Shown here in pieces: positions 16,127-24,752 of a stretch of DNA of 43,152 nt. The stretch's first letter is position 1; each line of letters opens with the position of its first letter. The DNA is taken from NCBI GenBank assembly GCA_029263175.1, contig JAJCXZ010000050.1, positions 1-43,152 of the forward strand. The letters run 5' to 3'. Source of the DNA: Acidimicrobiales bacterium (GTDB lineage Bacteria; Actinomycetota; Acidimicrobiia; Acidimicrobiales; Aldehydirespiratoraceae). The position numbers and the translations under genes are program-made. The notes under the pieces were generated by a model, which was not told the DNA's origin, searched no databases, and worked only from the letters and a program-made list of their open reading frames with translations.

Positions 16127-16171
16127 TTTGGTACCTCTCGATAAATGTACGGACAAAGGAGTCAACCTTCA

Positions 16172-16218
16172 CCGAAGCGCCGATATTCCCGCGCGCTCTG
16201 TACCGCACTGCGCTTCGG
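16172..16218. repeat. Nine-base inverted repeat between the peroxiredoxin and helicase genes
   Basis: CCGAAGCGC (16172-16180) is repeated as its exact reverse complement GCGCTTCGG (16210-16218), separated by 29 bases, in the divergent promoter region. It could be a pair of operator half-sites for a regulator controlling both genes, or a long-loop hairpin. Confidence 0.4.
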
Positions 16219-16254
16219 CGCCTGTTGTCATATCCCTCCACTAGACCTTAGGTC

Positions 16255-18327
16255 GTGACCGAACTCGAAGTCGAAGCGCTGGCTCATCTCCAAGCCCTCA
16301 CCGGCCGTTCCGACGCGGTGTTTCGGTCGGGGCAGTTCGAGGCAATTCGTGCGCTGGTGGAGGAACGTCGGCGGGTGCTCGTGGTCGAACGCACCGGCTG
16401 GGGCAAGTCCGCCGTCTATTTCATCGCCACCCGGATGCTGCGCGACCGGGGGCTCGGCGCCACGCTGCTCGTGTCGCCGCTGATCGCGCTGATGGACAAC
16501 CAGATGGAAGCCGCCGGTCGCATGGGTTTGCGAGCGGCAGTGGTCAACTCGGCCAATCGCGACGATTGGGACGACATCCACGAACGGCTGCTGCTCGGCG
16601 AGATCGATTTGCTCCTGATCTCCGAGATGCGGCTCGCCAACGACACATTCCGGCGAGAATGGCTGCCCCAGATCGGCAGCCGGGTTGGGCTCCTCGTGGT
16701 CGACGAGGTCCACTGCATCAGCGACTGGGGCCACGATTTTCGACCTCACTACCGGCGCATCGGGCGGTTCCTGCAGAGCCTCCCCCCGTCGGTTCCCGTC
16801 ATCGGGTGCACGGCCACGGCCAACGACCGGGTGGTCGAGGATGTCGAGTCCCAGCTCGGCGATGGGTTGCTCACGGTTCGCGGCCCACTCGGCCGCGAGG
16901 GGCTACGGCTCGAGGTGCACACCGACAAGCGTCGCCACGATGCCCGGCTGGCGTGGCTCGTTCGCAACATCCCCGACCTTCCCGGTAGCGGCATCGTCTA
17001 TTGCCTCACCCGTCGCGACGTCTTCGTGGTCGCCGAATTCCTGCAGGAGCACGGCGTCGAGGCTGCCAGCTACATGGGCGGCGACACCGGCGGCGCTGAC
17101 GACAAGTCCGAGACCCTCCGGCGCTTCCTCGCCAACGAGGTGAAGTGCCTCGTCGCCACCTCCGCGCTCGGGATGGGGTACGACAAGCCCGACGTCGGCT
17201 TCGTGGTCCACTACCAAACTCCGCAGAGTCCCATCGCCTACTACCAGCAGGTCGGGCGTGCGGGCCGAGCGCTCGACGTGTCCTACGGCATCCTCTTCTC
17301 CGGCAGTGAAGACCGCGACATCCAGGATTGGTTCATCACCCGAGCGTTTCCTTCCGAAGAAGAGGTGGCGGCGGTGTTCGGCGAGCTCGAGGCCGCGGAG
17401 GGGCCCTTGCGGGTGGGGCAGCTCGCGGCCCGGGTCAACATCGGCACCTCCCGACTCGACAATCTGCTCGTGCAGCTCGAAGTCGAGAGTGCTGTGTCCA
17501 AGTCCGACAAGGGATGGAGTCGAACGAGTTCACCGTGGGCCTACCCCGAGGAGCGCACCGGCGGGGTCAACGACTGGCGCCGCCAGGAGCAGAAGGCGAT
17601 GGAGGACTATCTCGAGTACGACGGCTGCAGGATGGCATTCATCCGTTCCCTCCTCGACGATCCATCCACCGATTCGTGTGGAATCTGCGACAACTGCCGT
17701 GGTGAACGGTTCGGTGTCGACCCCGAAGTCTCGGTGGTCGCCGAAGCCGACAACCGGCTCCGTCACGAACACATTGAGCTCAGCCCCCGCAAACAGTGGC
17801 CGACCGGCCTCGACGAACCCAAAGGTCGCATCGCCGTGGAAGCGCGAGCCGAACCGGGCTGGTGCCTCACGCGCCTCGAAGGCCCGGGCTGGGCCCCGCT
17901 TGTGCGCCAGGGTCGCGAGAGCGGCACGTTCGCCGACGAACTCGTCGAGGCCATGGCCGAAATGCTCGTCGAACGCCTGGGCGCCGACTTTGGCTGGATC
18001 GCGTTGGTGCCTTCCGAACGTCGGCCCGACCTCATACCCGACTTCGCTCGGCGCTTGGCCATACGGTTGCAGATTCCCGTCCACGACATCGTGGGCAAGA
18101 CTCGGGCAACCGAGCCGCAGTCGGCGATGAACAACTCCACCACGCAAGTCAGCAACATCTGGGGGGCCTACGAGCTCAGCGGCCGAGCGCCAGAGGGTCC
18201 GTGCCTCTTGCTCGACGACATCGTCGACTCGAAGTGGACCATGACAGTGGTCGCCAATCTTCTCGCCCAGACCGGTGCGGGGCCGGTGACCCCGATTGCG
18301 TTGGGCTCCGCCGGTCAGGGCGACTGA
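16255..18327 (+). CDS. RecQ-like helicase with C-terminal phosphoribosyltransferase-like domain
   Basis: This 690-residue protein has a superfamily 2 helicase core: Walker A ERTGWGKS (45-52), DEVH box (150-153, in VVDEVHCISDWGHDFRPHYR), motif III GCTATAN, motif V ATSALGMGYDKPD and motif VI QQVGRAGRA. The RecQ zinc module follows: YDGCRMAF, then DSCGICDNC. After it comes a domain of about 200 residues not found in classical RecQ. This contains ERRPDLIPDFARRLA and ends with LLLDDIVDSKWTMTV (about 651-665), which resembles the PRPP-binding loop of ComF/PRTase-type proteins (D-D-x-x-x-S/T-x-x-T). DEAH is replaced by DEVH. The GTG start is at 16255. A role in DNA repair is likely; what the PRTase-like domain does is unknown. 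Confidence 0.88.
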   Translation: MTELEVEALAHLQALTGRSDAVFRSGQFEAIRALVEERRRVLVVERTGWGKSAVYFIATRMLRDRGLGATLLVSPLIALMDNQMEAAGRMGLRAAVVNSANRDDWDDIHERLLLGEIDLLLISEMRLANDTFRREWLPQIGSRVGLLVVDEVHCISDWGHDFRPHYRRIGRFLQSLPPSVPVIGCTATANDRVVEDVESQLGDGLLTVRGPLGREGLRLEVHTDKRRHDARLAWLVRNIPDLPGSGIVYCLTRRDVFVVAEFLQEHGVEAASYMGGDTGGADDKSETLRRFLANEVKCLVATSALGMGYDKPDVGFVVHYQTPQSPIAYYQQVGRAGRALDVSYGILFSGSEDRDIQDWFITRAFPSEEEVAAVFGELEAAEGPLRVGQLAARVNIGTSRLDNLLVQLEVESAVSKSDKGWSRTSSPWAYPEERTGGVNDWRRQEQKAMEDYLEYDGCRMAFIRSLLDDPSTDSCGICDNCRGERFGVDPEVSVVAEADNRLRHEHIELSPRKQWPTGLDEPKGRIAVEARAEPGWCLTRLEGPGWAPLVRQGRESGTFADELVEAMAEMLVERLGADFGWIALVPSERRPDLIPDFARRLAIRLQIPVHDIVGKTRATEPQSAMNNSTTQVSNIWGAYELSGRAPEGPCLLLDDIVDSKWTMTVVANLLAQTGAGPVTPIALGSAGQGD

Positions 18328-18329
18328 CG

Positions 18330-18460
18330 TCAGTTGGTGATGGTGCGGTAGAGGCGGGCGATGAAGGCGGCCATCTGCTCGCGGGTCACGTGGTCATCGG
18401 GGGCGTAGGTCGTTGGCGACGTGCCGGTCGTGACGCCCAATCCGAAGATGCAGCCGATGT
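18330..18460. repeat. Near-identical segment shared with 20172-20302
   Basis: The 3' end of the 582-residue protease gene and that of its upstream paralog match with only about five mismatches over some 130 bases, mostly at third positions. Neighbouring parts of the two genes are far more divergent. This suggests local gene conversion or recent domain copying. Confidence 0.75.
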
Positions 18461-20078
18461 CCGCAGCGGCGAAGGAGGGGGTGACGTCGGTGAAGGGAGT
18501 CGGGCCGGGCCCGCAGTCATCGCCGGTGATGGTGCGGTAGAGGCGGGCGATGAACACCGCCATCTGGCCCCGGTTGACCGGGCTCCGCGGCGAGTACGTG
18601 GAGGGCGACGTGCCCGTCGTGACCTCGAGTCCATGGATACACGCGATGTCATCGGCTGCGAAGGAGCCGGCGACGTCGGTGAACGGCGTCGACGCCGCGG
18701 GGCACGCTTCGCCGGTGAGGGCGCGATAGAGGCGGGCGATGAAGGCGGCCATCTGCTCCCGCGTCACGAGATCGTGCGGCGAGAACGTCGTAGGGGAGGT
18801 GCCGGTGGTGACGCCGAGCTCGGCGATGCATCCGATGTCTCCGGACGCAATCGAGTGCTCGACGTCGGTGAAGTTGTGGGCCACGTCGCCTGAGCAATTC
18901 ACCAGCACGGCTGAAAGCACCGCCACCGCAGGAGGCCCGACCGGCGCGACAGTGTTGGTGGCCGCTGACATCGGCCCCGCACCGCCTCGGTTCGATGCGC
19001 GGACGGTGAACGTGTGGAGCGTGCCGTTGGCGAGACCGGTGATCTTGCAGGAGGTCGATGTGGTGATGCACGACCCCGCCGGTGAACCGGTCACGGTGTA
19101 GCTGAGGTTGGCATCGCCCCCGTCCGACGTCGGTGGGCTCCACCAGACCATCGCCAGGGCGTCGGCCGCGGCGGCGCTCGCAGCCCGCGGCGCGCCGGGC
19201 GCGGACACGGGAACAGCCCAGCCGGCCAGGATCGAGTCGATCCATGAGAGGTGGGGTGACACGGCCTGTGCAGCGTCAGCCAAGGTCGGGTGCATACACT
19301 GCGATACCGGTCCGTACGAGGCAACGCCGACGACCTCGTACTGTGCTGAACCGGGCGAGGTCTCGCCCAGGACGGGCCCACCACTGTCGCCCTGGCAGAT
19401 GCCCGTAGTGGCTCCGCCGACACAGAAGTCGTCGCTGGGGTCGACAACGAGACAGGTTGCGTAGCCGTTTGCCGCGGTTGTCGCCGGGTCGGTGAGCGCA
19501 AGCACGGCGGCCGATTGGAGTCCATCGAACAGGGCCGTCCGGTCCGCGTCGGTGAACCCCCAGCCGAAGGCGAGTAGCGGTCGGTGCAGGGTCGGCTCGG
19601 TGAGGGCGGTTTCGAGGGGGATGATCGGAGCATCGGCGACCGACGCGGTCAACAGAAGTAGCGCCAGATCGGTCTCCACCACCCCGCCGACCCATGCGGG
19701 GTGCAGTGCGATCGCCGCCACACCGATCCGGTCATCATGGGTGATCGACGACAGGTGGGTTGCGCCGACAGCTACATCGATGTCGCCCGGATTCAGGGAG
19801 TCGACACAATGTGCCGCTGTGAGAACGACCGTGGTGCTGATCAGCGAGCCGCCGCAGAAGTGGGCGGTTCGCGGATCGCTGACGCCGTTCTGCAGTAGCC
19901 CGGCCACGTAGCCAGGATTGGGGGTCGACCCTCCGCCGATGACTGCGGGTTCGAACGTCCTCACCGCAGGGGGGACATCGTCCGCTGACGACGCGACGGG
20001 CCCGCCACCGAATGTGATCAGCGTCGCCAACACAGCCGCGCTGAGTGTTCCTACTACCCGCATGATTCGCCCACTCAC
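18330..20078 (-). CDS. Secreted S1-family serine protease with FnIII and three SLH-like repeats
   Basis: This 582-residue exported protein has a signal peptide (about 1-32). The chymotrypsin-fold protease domain (about 46-290) has triad H90 (LTAAHC), D137 (VETDLAL) and S232 (CQGDSGGP). The residue six before the catalytic Ser, which sets the S1 pocket in trypsin, is Gly, so strict Arg/Lys specificity is unlikely. One fibronectin type III domain follows (about 293-378). Three SLH-like modules (about 395-582) each carry a Cys pair and VTREQMAAFIARLYR-type helices, which would tether it to the cell wall. The GTG at 20076-20078 (AGGGA upstream) is chosen; an ATG 15 bases in is an alternative. It follows a longer paralog in tandem. 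Confidence 0.92.
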   Translation of the reverse strand: MSGRIMRVVGTLSAAVLATLITFGGGPVASSADDVPPAVRTFEPAVIGGGSTPNPGYVAGLLQNGVSDPRTAHFCGGSLISTTVVLTAAHCVDSLNPGDIDVAVGATHLSSITHDDRIGVAAIALHPAWVGGVVETDLALLLLTASVADAPIIPLETALTEPTLHRPLLAFGWGFTDADRTALFDGLQSAAVLALTDPATTAANGYATCLVVDPSDDFCVGGATTGICQGDSGGPVLGETSPGSAQYEVVGVASYGPVSQCMHPTLADAAQAVSPHLSWIDSILAGWAVPVSAPGAPRAASAAAADALAMVWWSPPTSDGGDANLSYTVTGSPAGSCITTSTSCKITGLANGTLHTFTVRASNRGGAGPMSAATNTVAPVGPPAVAVLSAVLVNCSGDVAHNFTDVEHSIASGDIGCIAELGVTTGTSPTTFSPHDLVTREQMAAFIARLYRALTGEACPAASTPFTDVAGSFAADDIACIHGLEVTTGTSPSTYSPRSPVNRGQMAVFIARLYRTITGDDCGPGPTPFTDVTPSFAAADIGCIFGLGVTTGTSPTTYAPDDHVTREQMAAFIARLYRTITN

Positions 20079-20171
20079 CCGTTCCCTGAATAGTTGGTAT
20101 CACACGCTCCGTGGTATTTCCATCACTGATTGTCACCAGAGGGTGGGGAATCGGCTGGTGAGGACACAGGA

Positions 20172-22124
20172 TCAGCTGGTGATGGTGCGGTAGAGGCGGG
20201 CGATGAAGGCGGCCATCTGCTCGCGTGTCACGTGGTCATCGGGGGCGTAGGTCGTTGGCGACGTGCCGGTTGTGACGCCCAATCCGAAGATGCAGCCGAT
20301 GTCTGCGGCGGCGGAGAGCCCGCCGATGTCGGTGAAGGGGGTGTCGGTCGAGTCGCAACTGTTGCCGGTGATGGTGCGGTAGAGGCGGGCGAGGAAGGCG
20401 GCCATCTCGGCCCTGGTCACCCGATCACCCGGTGAGTAGGCCGTATCGGACGTACCCGTCGTGACCCCCAGGCCGTAGATGCAGGAGATGTCTGCGGCGG
20501 CGAACGAATCGGCGATGTCGGTGAACGGTGTGGCGACAGTGCCACATTCGTTGCCGGTGATGGTGCGGTAGAGACGGGCGATGAAGGCGGCCATCTGCTC
20601 GCGGGTCACGAAATCGCTCGGGGTGTAGGTGGTGGGCGACGTGCCCGTTGTGACCTCCAGGGCGAAGATGCACCCGATGTCGTTCGTGGCAAACGACAGG
20701 CCCACGTCGGTGAAGTCGTGGGCCACGGTGCCGGAGCAATCGAGCAAGACGGCTACGGGCACGGCGCCCGCGGATGACGCCGAGCCCGTCCCGCTGCCGA
20801 CACTATTCGTGGCGGTGACCGAGAACGTGTGCTCCACGCCGTTGGTCAGGCCGGTGATCTCACACGAAAAGGTGATCGTGGTGCACGACCCGCCCGGTAT
20901 GCCGGTGACCGTGTAGCTGAGGGCGGGGTCGCCGCCGTTGGATGCCGGGGCTGACCACGACAGGGTTGCGGTGGCGTCTCCCCGTACCACGGTCGGTGTT
21001 CCCGGTGCGGTCGGCAAACCGAGTGGTGTCACCGTGTCGGTGCTCGCCGTCGGCCCGGTGCCGCCGCCGTTCGTCGCGGTGACGGCGAAGCTGTAGGCGA
21101 CACCGTTCGTGAGGCCGGGTATGACACACGATGTCGATGTGGTGGTGCATGTGCCGCCCGGTGAACCGGTGACGTCGTAGGTCAGGTTGCGGTCGCCTCC
21201 GTCGGAGGTCGGCGCCGTCCAGCTGACCGATGCCGACCCGTCACCCGCCATCACCGCCGGGGTCAGGGGAGCGCTGGGCGCGACGGCCCAGCCCGCCATC
21301 GTCGAGTCGATCCACGACTTGTACGGGGCGATGCTTTGCGCCGCGTCGTAGAGCGTCGGGTGCAGGCACCGCGAGGCCGGCCCGAACGACACCACCCCGA
21401 CCACTTCAAGGATCCCCGAGCCGACCAACGTCTCGCCGAAGATCGGGCCGCCGCTGTCGCCCTGGCAGGTGCCTGTGGACAAACCGCCGATGCAGAAGTC
21501 ATCCACCGGATCGACCAGTAGGCAAAGTGCGGCGCCTTCGGCGGGGCTTGTGGCGGGGCCACTCACGGCCCAGACCGGGGCCATTTGCATCGAGTCGAGC
21601 AGCACGGTTCTGTCGGGGTCGACGTAACCCCAACAGACCGCGGGCAGTTGCCTCGGCACGGTGGGCTCGGTCGTGTTGTCCTCGAGCTGAATCGGAGGTG
21701 CGCCGAGGACCGGCGTGCTCAACCGCAGGAGGGCGAGGTCGGTCTCGACGATCCCGCCCGTCACCCAGCCGGAGTGGATCGCGATTTCGGCCACCTCGAG
21801 CCGGTCCGCCGGAGTGATCGATGACAGCAGCGTTTCGCCGATCGCCACGTCGATGTCCGCGGCGACTGTCCAGTCGACGCAGTGCGCCGCGGTGAGGACA
21901 ATCGTCGAGCTGATCAACGTGCCGCCGCAGAACTGGGCCAGACCGGCGTCGGGTTGGGCTTTGATGAGCAGCGCCGCGACAAAGCCGGGATTCTCGCTGG
22001 ACTCGCCGCCGACCACCGAGGGTGTGAGCGGTCGTTCCTCTGCTGCCGCGGGCGCAATCGCCAAACCGCTGAACATCAGGAGGGCTGCCAGGGCGCCCGT
22101 GGCCAACTTCTGGAGTGCCAGCAT
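20172..22124 (-). CDS. Secreted S1-family serine protease with two FnIII and three SLH-like repeats
   Basis: This 650-residue paralog of the next gene downstream has a signal peptide (MLALQKLATGALAALLMFSG onward, cut near AAAEE). The protease triad is H81, D129 and S224 (TCQGDSGGP), again with Gly at the trypsin-189 position. Two FnIII domains (about 285-375 and 376-460) follow, then three Cys-paired SLH-like repeats (about 465-650). The last SLH module is almost identical at DNA level to that of the neighbouring gene, while the rest is well diverged. The frame is open to 22214, but the ATG at 22122-22124 begins a proper signal peptide. It lies 37 bases after the PHB-depolymerase-like lipoprotein gene, so the three may be co-transcribed. 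Confidence 0.92.
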   Translation of the reverse strand: MLALQKLATGALAALLMFSGLAIAPAAAEERPLTPSVVGGESSENPGFVAALLIKAQPDAGLAQFCGGTLISSTIVLTAAHCVDWTVAADIDVAIGETLLSSITPADRLEVAEIAIHSGWVTGGIVETDLALLRLSTPVLGAPPIQLEDNTTEPTVPRQLPAVCWGYVDPDRTVLLDSMQMAPVWAVSGPATSPAEGAALCLLVDPVDDFCIGGLSTGTCQGDSGGPIFGETLVGSGILEVVGVVSFGPASRCLHPTLYDAAQSIAPYKSWIDSTMAGWAVAPSAPLTPAVMAGDGSASVSWTAPTSDGGDRNLTYDVTGSPGGTCTTTSTSCVIPGLTNGVAYSFAVTATNGGGTGPTASTDTVTPLGLPTAPGTPTVVRGDATATLSWSAPASNGGDPALSYTVTGIPGGSCTTITFSCEITGLTNGVEHTFSVTATNSVGSGTGSASSAGAVPVAVLLDCSGTVAHDFTDVGLSFATNDIGCIFALEVTTGTSPTTYTPSDFVTREQMAAFIARLYRTITGNECGTVATPFTDIADSFAAADISCIYGLGVTTGTSDTAYSPGDRVTRAEMAAFLARLYRTITGNSCDSTDTPFTDIGGLSAAADIGCIFGLGVTTGTSPTTYAPDDHVTREQMAAFIARLYRTITS

Positions 22125-22161
22125 GGACAACGCAGCCTCGTGTCGCCTGTCGGGCAGGCGC

Positions 22162-23106
22162 TCAGTCGCGGGCGTGACTGGCCAGGAATTCCCATATGAC
22201 GAAGCTTGCATCAAGGTCAGCGTAGGGCTCGCCCATCAATTGCTCCTGGACGAAGCGACCCGGATGGCCCATCCAGGCGTGGTTGGCACCTTCGACGAGC
22301 ATGAGTTCGACCTCGGTCCCACTGTCGCAGTCGCCCCATCGGGTGCCGGAGACGTCAGGATTGGTGGGATCGGCGAACGCCTCTCGGCCGCTGCAACCAT
22401 TGAGGGTCGCCATCGCCTCGATCGACTCGAGCGGTGAAGCGAAATCGTGGCTCGACACGCCATCACCGGGACCACCGTCGAGATTGATGTTCGTGTCCGC
22501 GAGTCCGTGGAGGTGCAGGACTGAAACGGGCCGGCTCGGCGCACACTCGTCGACTTCGATCGACCCGGACTGGAACGCGATCGCCACGATCGTGTCGGCC
22601 AGCTCGCATGCCAGCCGATACGACATGATTGCGCCGTTCGAATGGCCGGTGGCGAAGACCCGCGCCGGGTCAACAGGGTAGGCAGCGCTGATCTCCTCGA
22701 TCACCGCGGCGATGAAGCCGACGTCGTCGACGTTCTGCCGGCCCTCGCCGGCCACGCCGCAACACGCACCACCGTTCCACACCCGGTTGTCTCGACGCTC
22801 GAGAATCCGAATGCCATCGGGATAGGCGACGATGAACCCGTTCGTCTCGGCCAGTTCATCGAAGCCGGAGTTGTCGCGAAACTGGAGCCCCGACCCGAGC
22901 CCGCCGTGCATGGCGATGAGGAGGGGCATGGGTTCGTCGGCAATCGTCGACGGGGCGAACACGTGGTAGGTCCGCTCTCGACCGTCCGGCGTCACCATCG
23001 AGGACGAGACGAGTCCCGGTGCCGACTCGGTGGCCGTTTGCTCGCTCAACCGGCCACAGCTGCCGGCCAGGAGGGCGAGGCCGAGGAGGAGGGCGAACGT
23101 GCGCAT
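22162..23106 (-). CDS. PHB depolymerase/feruloyl esterase-like lipoprotein
   Basis: The protein has 314 residues and a lipoprotein signal with lipobox LAGSC (C17). The alpha/beta-hydrolase domain of the LpqC/PHB depolymerase family shows the oxyanion region AMHGGLGSG, the family Cys pair NGGACCG, nucleophile S156 in GHSNG, acid D204 in HGLADTNI and His H276 in NHAWMG, a complete triad. It probably hydrolyses short polyesters or esters outside the membrane. The start is the ATG at 23104-23106. It lies upstream of the two SLH proteases on the same strand, so the group looks like a secreted-hydrolase unit. Confidence 0.9.
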   Translation of the reverse strand: MRTFALLLGLALLAGSCGRLSEQTATESAPGLVSSSMVTPDGRERTYHVFAPSTIADEPMPLLIAMHGGLGSGLQFRDNSGFDELAETNGFIVAYPDGIRILERRDNRVWNGGACCGVAGEGRQNVDDVGFIAAVIEEISAAYPVDPARVFATGHSNGAIMSYRLACELADTIVAIAFQSGSIEVDECAPSRPVSVLHLHGLADTNINLDGGPGDGVSSHDFASPLESIEAMATLNGCSGREAFADPTNPDVSGTRWGDCDSGTEVELMLVEGANHAWMGHPGRFVQEQLMGEPYADLDASFVIWEFLASHARD

Positions 23107-23156
23107 GTCTCCTCTATCGGTCGCAGGGGGCCAAAAGGTTCACGCTTGTTCGGGGT

Positions 23157-23162
23157 TAACCT
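23157..23162 (+). promoter_or_regulatory. Candidate -10 element (TAACCT) for a leaderless mRNA
   Basis: TAACCT (TANNNT pattern) ends six bases before the ATG at 23169, and no ribosome site is visible. This fits leaderless expression of the DDN-family gene. Confidence 0.4.
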
Positions 23163-23168
23163 TGTTCT

Positions 23169-23597
23169 ATGCCTCACGACCTGGTCCTCAAGACAATGAA
23201 CACCGTCCATCGAACACTGCTGACGGTCAGCGGCGGGAGGATCGGCTGGACGGCGGGCAAGATGCCGGTGATCGAGCTCACCACCACTGGCCGCAAGAGT
23301 GGTCAGCCCCGGACCGTCATGTTGACCACGCCGCATGTCGACGGCGACGCCATGGCCCTTGTGGCCTCAAAGGGCGGCGACGACCACCATCCAGCCTGGT
23401 TCCTGAACCTTCGCGACAACCCGTCGGTCTCGGTCAAGACCAAGGACGGCGCTCGGGCGATGACGGCACGCATTGCCGATAGCGAGGAGCGAGCCGAGCT
23501 CTGGCCCAAGATCACCGACAAGTACGAGAACTACGCGGGCTACCAGACCAAGACCGATCGGGAGATTCCGGTCGTCATTCTCGAACCTGCCGAATAG
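23169..23597 (+). CDS. Deazaflavin (F420)-dependent nitroreductase/DDN family protein
   Basis: This 142-residue split-barrel protein of the DDN family shows the typical motifs IELTTTGRKSGQPRTVML, VASKGGDDHHPAWFLNL and NPSVSVKT, and the normal length. Members bind coenzyme F420 and reduce quinones or other acceptors; some are F420-independent. The cofactor is inferred from the family. Seventy bases separate it from the pirin gene on the same strand, which could be co-transcribed. Confidence 0.9.
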   Translation: MPHDLVLKTMNTVHRTLLTVSGGRIGWTAGKMPVIELTTTGRKSGQPRTVMLTTPHVDGDAMALVASKGGDDHHPAWFLNLRDNPSVSVKTKDGARAMTARIADSEERAELWPKITDKYENYAGYQTKTDREIPVVILEPAE

Positions 23598-23667
23598 CCG
23601 CACCGGGACTGTCACGCCCGGCCTGAGGGAATACCGGCGTCGACCGGCGAGTTGACCGGAGCACGCT

Positions 23668-24687
23668 ATGACCAGTCCCGTGAAGCAGACCTTTCCCCTC
23701 GGTTCGCAGTGGCCGACCATCGACCCGTTCCTGTTCGTCGCCCATCACAAGGACGACTATCCGGAGGGTCGTGATGATCTCGGCCCGGCGGCATCGCTCG
23801 GTGGCCGCGCCATCGGGCAGGACTTCTCCGGCCAAGACGGCTGGAGCATGTACCACGGCTCGATCGTCCCCGGGTTTCCCCAACACCCACATCGGGGTTT
23901 CGAAACGATCACCCACGTCCGCCGCGGGCTGTGTGATCACGCCGACTCGTTGGGGGCCACGGCCCGCTTCGGTCACGGCGACACCCAGTGGATGACGGCG
24001 GGCGGCGGCGTTCAGCACGCGGAGATGTTCCCGCTGGTGAACCGCGACTCTCCGAATCCGCTCGAGATGTTCCAGATCTGGCTCAACCTGCCTGCGGCCG
24101 ACAAGTTGGTCGACCCGTACTTCACCATGTTGTGGAGCGACCTCACGCCTCGTCACATGGCGAAGGACGACGACGGTCGCTTGACGGAGATCACGGTCAT
24201 CGCAGGGTCGCTCGCCGGCCATGTCGCTCCGAACCCGCCCCCCAACTCGTGGGCGGCCCGGTCCGAAGCCGATGTGGCCGTCTGGCACATCCGCATGGAT
24301 GGCGAGGCCGAGTGGACGATGCCGGCCGCCGCGGGCAGTGACACCCAACGCATGATCTACGCGTTCGACGGCTCGACCCTCGCGATCGCCGGTGAGACGA
24401 TCTCGGCCGGCACCGGTGCGCTCGTCGACGCCGGCGCCGAACTTGCGTTGACCGCCGGCGATGGGGGTATCGAGCTCATCGTGCTGCAGGGCCGCCCGAT
24501 CGGTGAACCGGTGGCGCAGTACGGCCCGTTCGTCATGACGACCGACGACGAGATTCGTCAAACCATGGAGGACTACCAGCGCACGCACTTCGGCGGGTGG
24601 CCCTGGCCGAGCCCGGCCCCTGACCACGGCCGCGATGCCGGCCGGTTCGCCATACACGCCGATGGTCGTCGAGAAGACCGCCACTGA
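23668..24687 (+). CDS. Pirin family bicupin protein
   Basis: The protein has 339 residues. The pirin N-terminal cupin carries the metal ligands H73 and H75 (PQHPHRGFET) and H117 and E119 (GGGVQHAEM). These match the spacing in known pirins (H-x-H...H-x-E). The second, C-terminal cupin (about 185-285) begins near SEADVAVWHIRM and lacks an obvious metal site. Some pirins show quercetinase-like dioxygenase activity or act as redox-sensitive regulators. It is longer than most bacterial pirins (about 230-300) because of extensions at both ends. The ATG at 23668 has GGAG about eight bases upstream. Confidence 0.9.
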   Translation: MTSPVKQTFPLGSQWPTIDPFLFVAHHKDDYPEGRDDLGPAASLGGRAIGQDFSGQDGWSMYHGSIVPGFPQHPHRGFETITHVRRGLCDHADSLGATARFGHGDTQWMTAGGGVQHAEMFPLVNRDSPNPLEMFQIWLNLPAADKLVDPYFTMLWSDLTPRHMAKDDDGRLTEITVIAGSLAGHVAPNPPPNSWAARSEADVAVWHIRMDGEAEWTMPAAAGSDTQRMIYAFDGSTLAIAGETISAGTGALVDAGAELALTAGDGGIELIVLQGRPIGEPVAQYGPFVMTTDDEIRQTMEDYQRTHFGGWPWPSPAPDHGRDAGRFAIHADGRREDRH

Positions 24688-24714
24688 TCGGCTCAGATTG
24701 CCCGAGTGACGCTC

Positions 24715-24744
24715 TTGACGGATGCATGGGAAGATGCATGAAAT
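24715..24744 (+). promoter_or_regulatory. Candidate promoter with repeated GATGCATG motif
   Basis: TTGACG (24715-24720) and TGAAAT (24739-24744) are 18 bases apart, ending eight bases before the ATG at 24753, which lacks a ribosome site. Between them GATGCATG occurs twice (24721-24728 and 24733-24740) with a 12-base period, as an operator might. Confidence 0.4.
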
Positions 24745-24752
24745 AGCACCAT

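Noticed and set aside
18330-20700. Repeated blocks that might look like a repeat array or CRISPR
   Set aside because: They are coding repeats of SLH-like modules, spaced about 180 bases apart with no uniform spacers.
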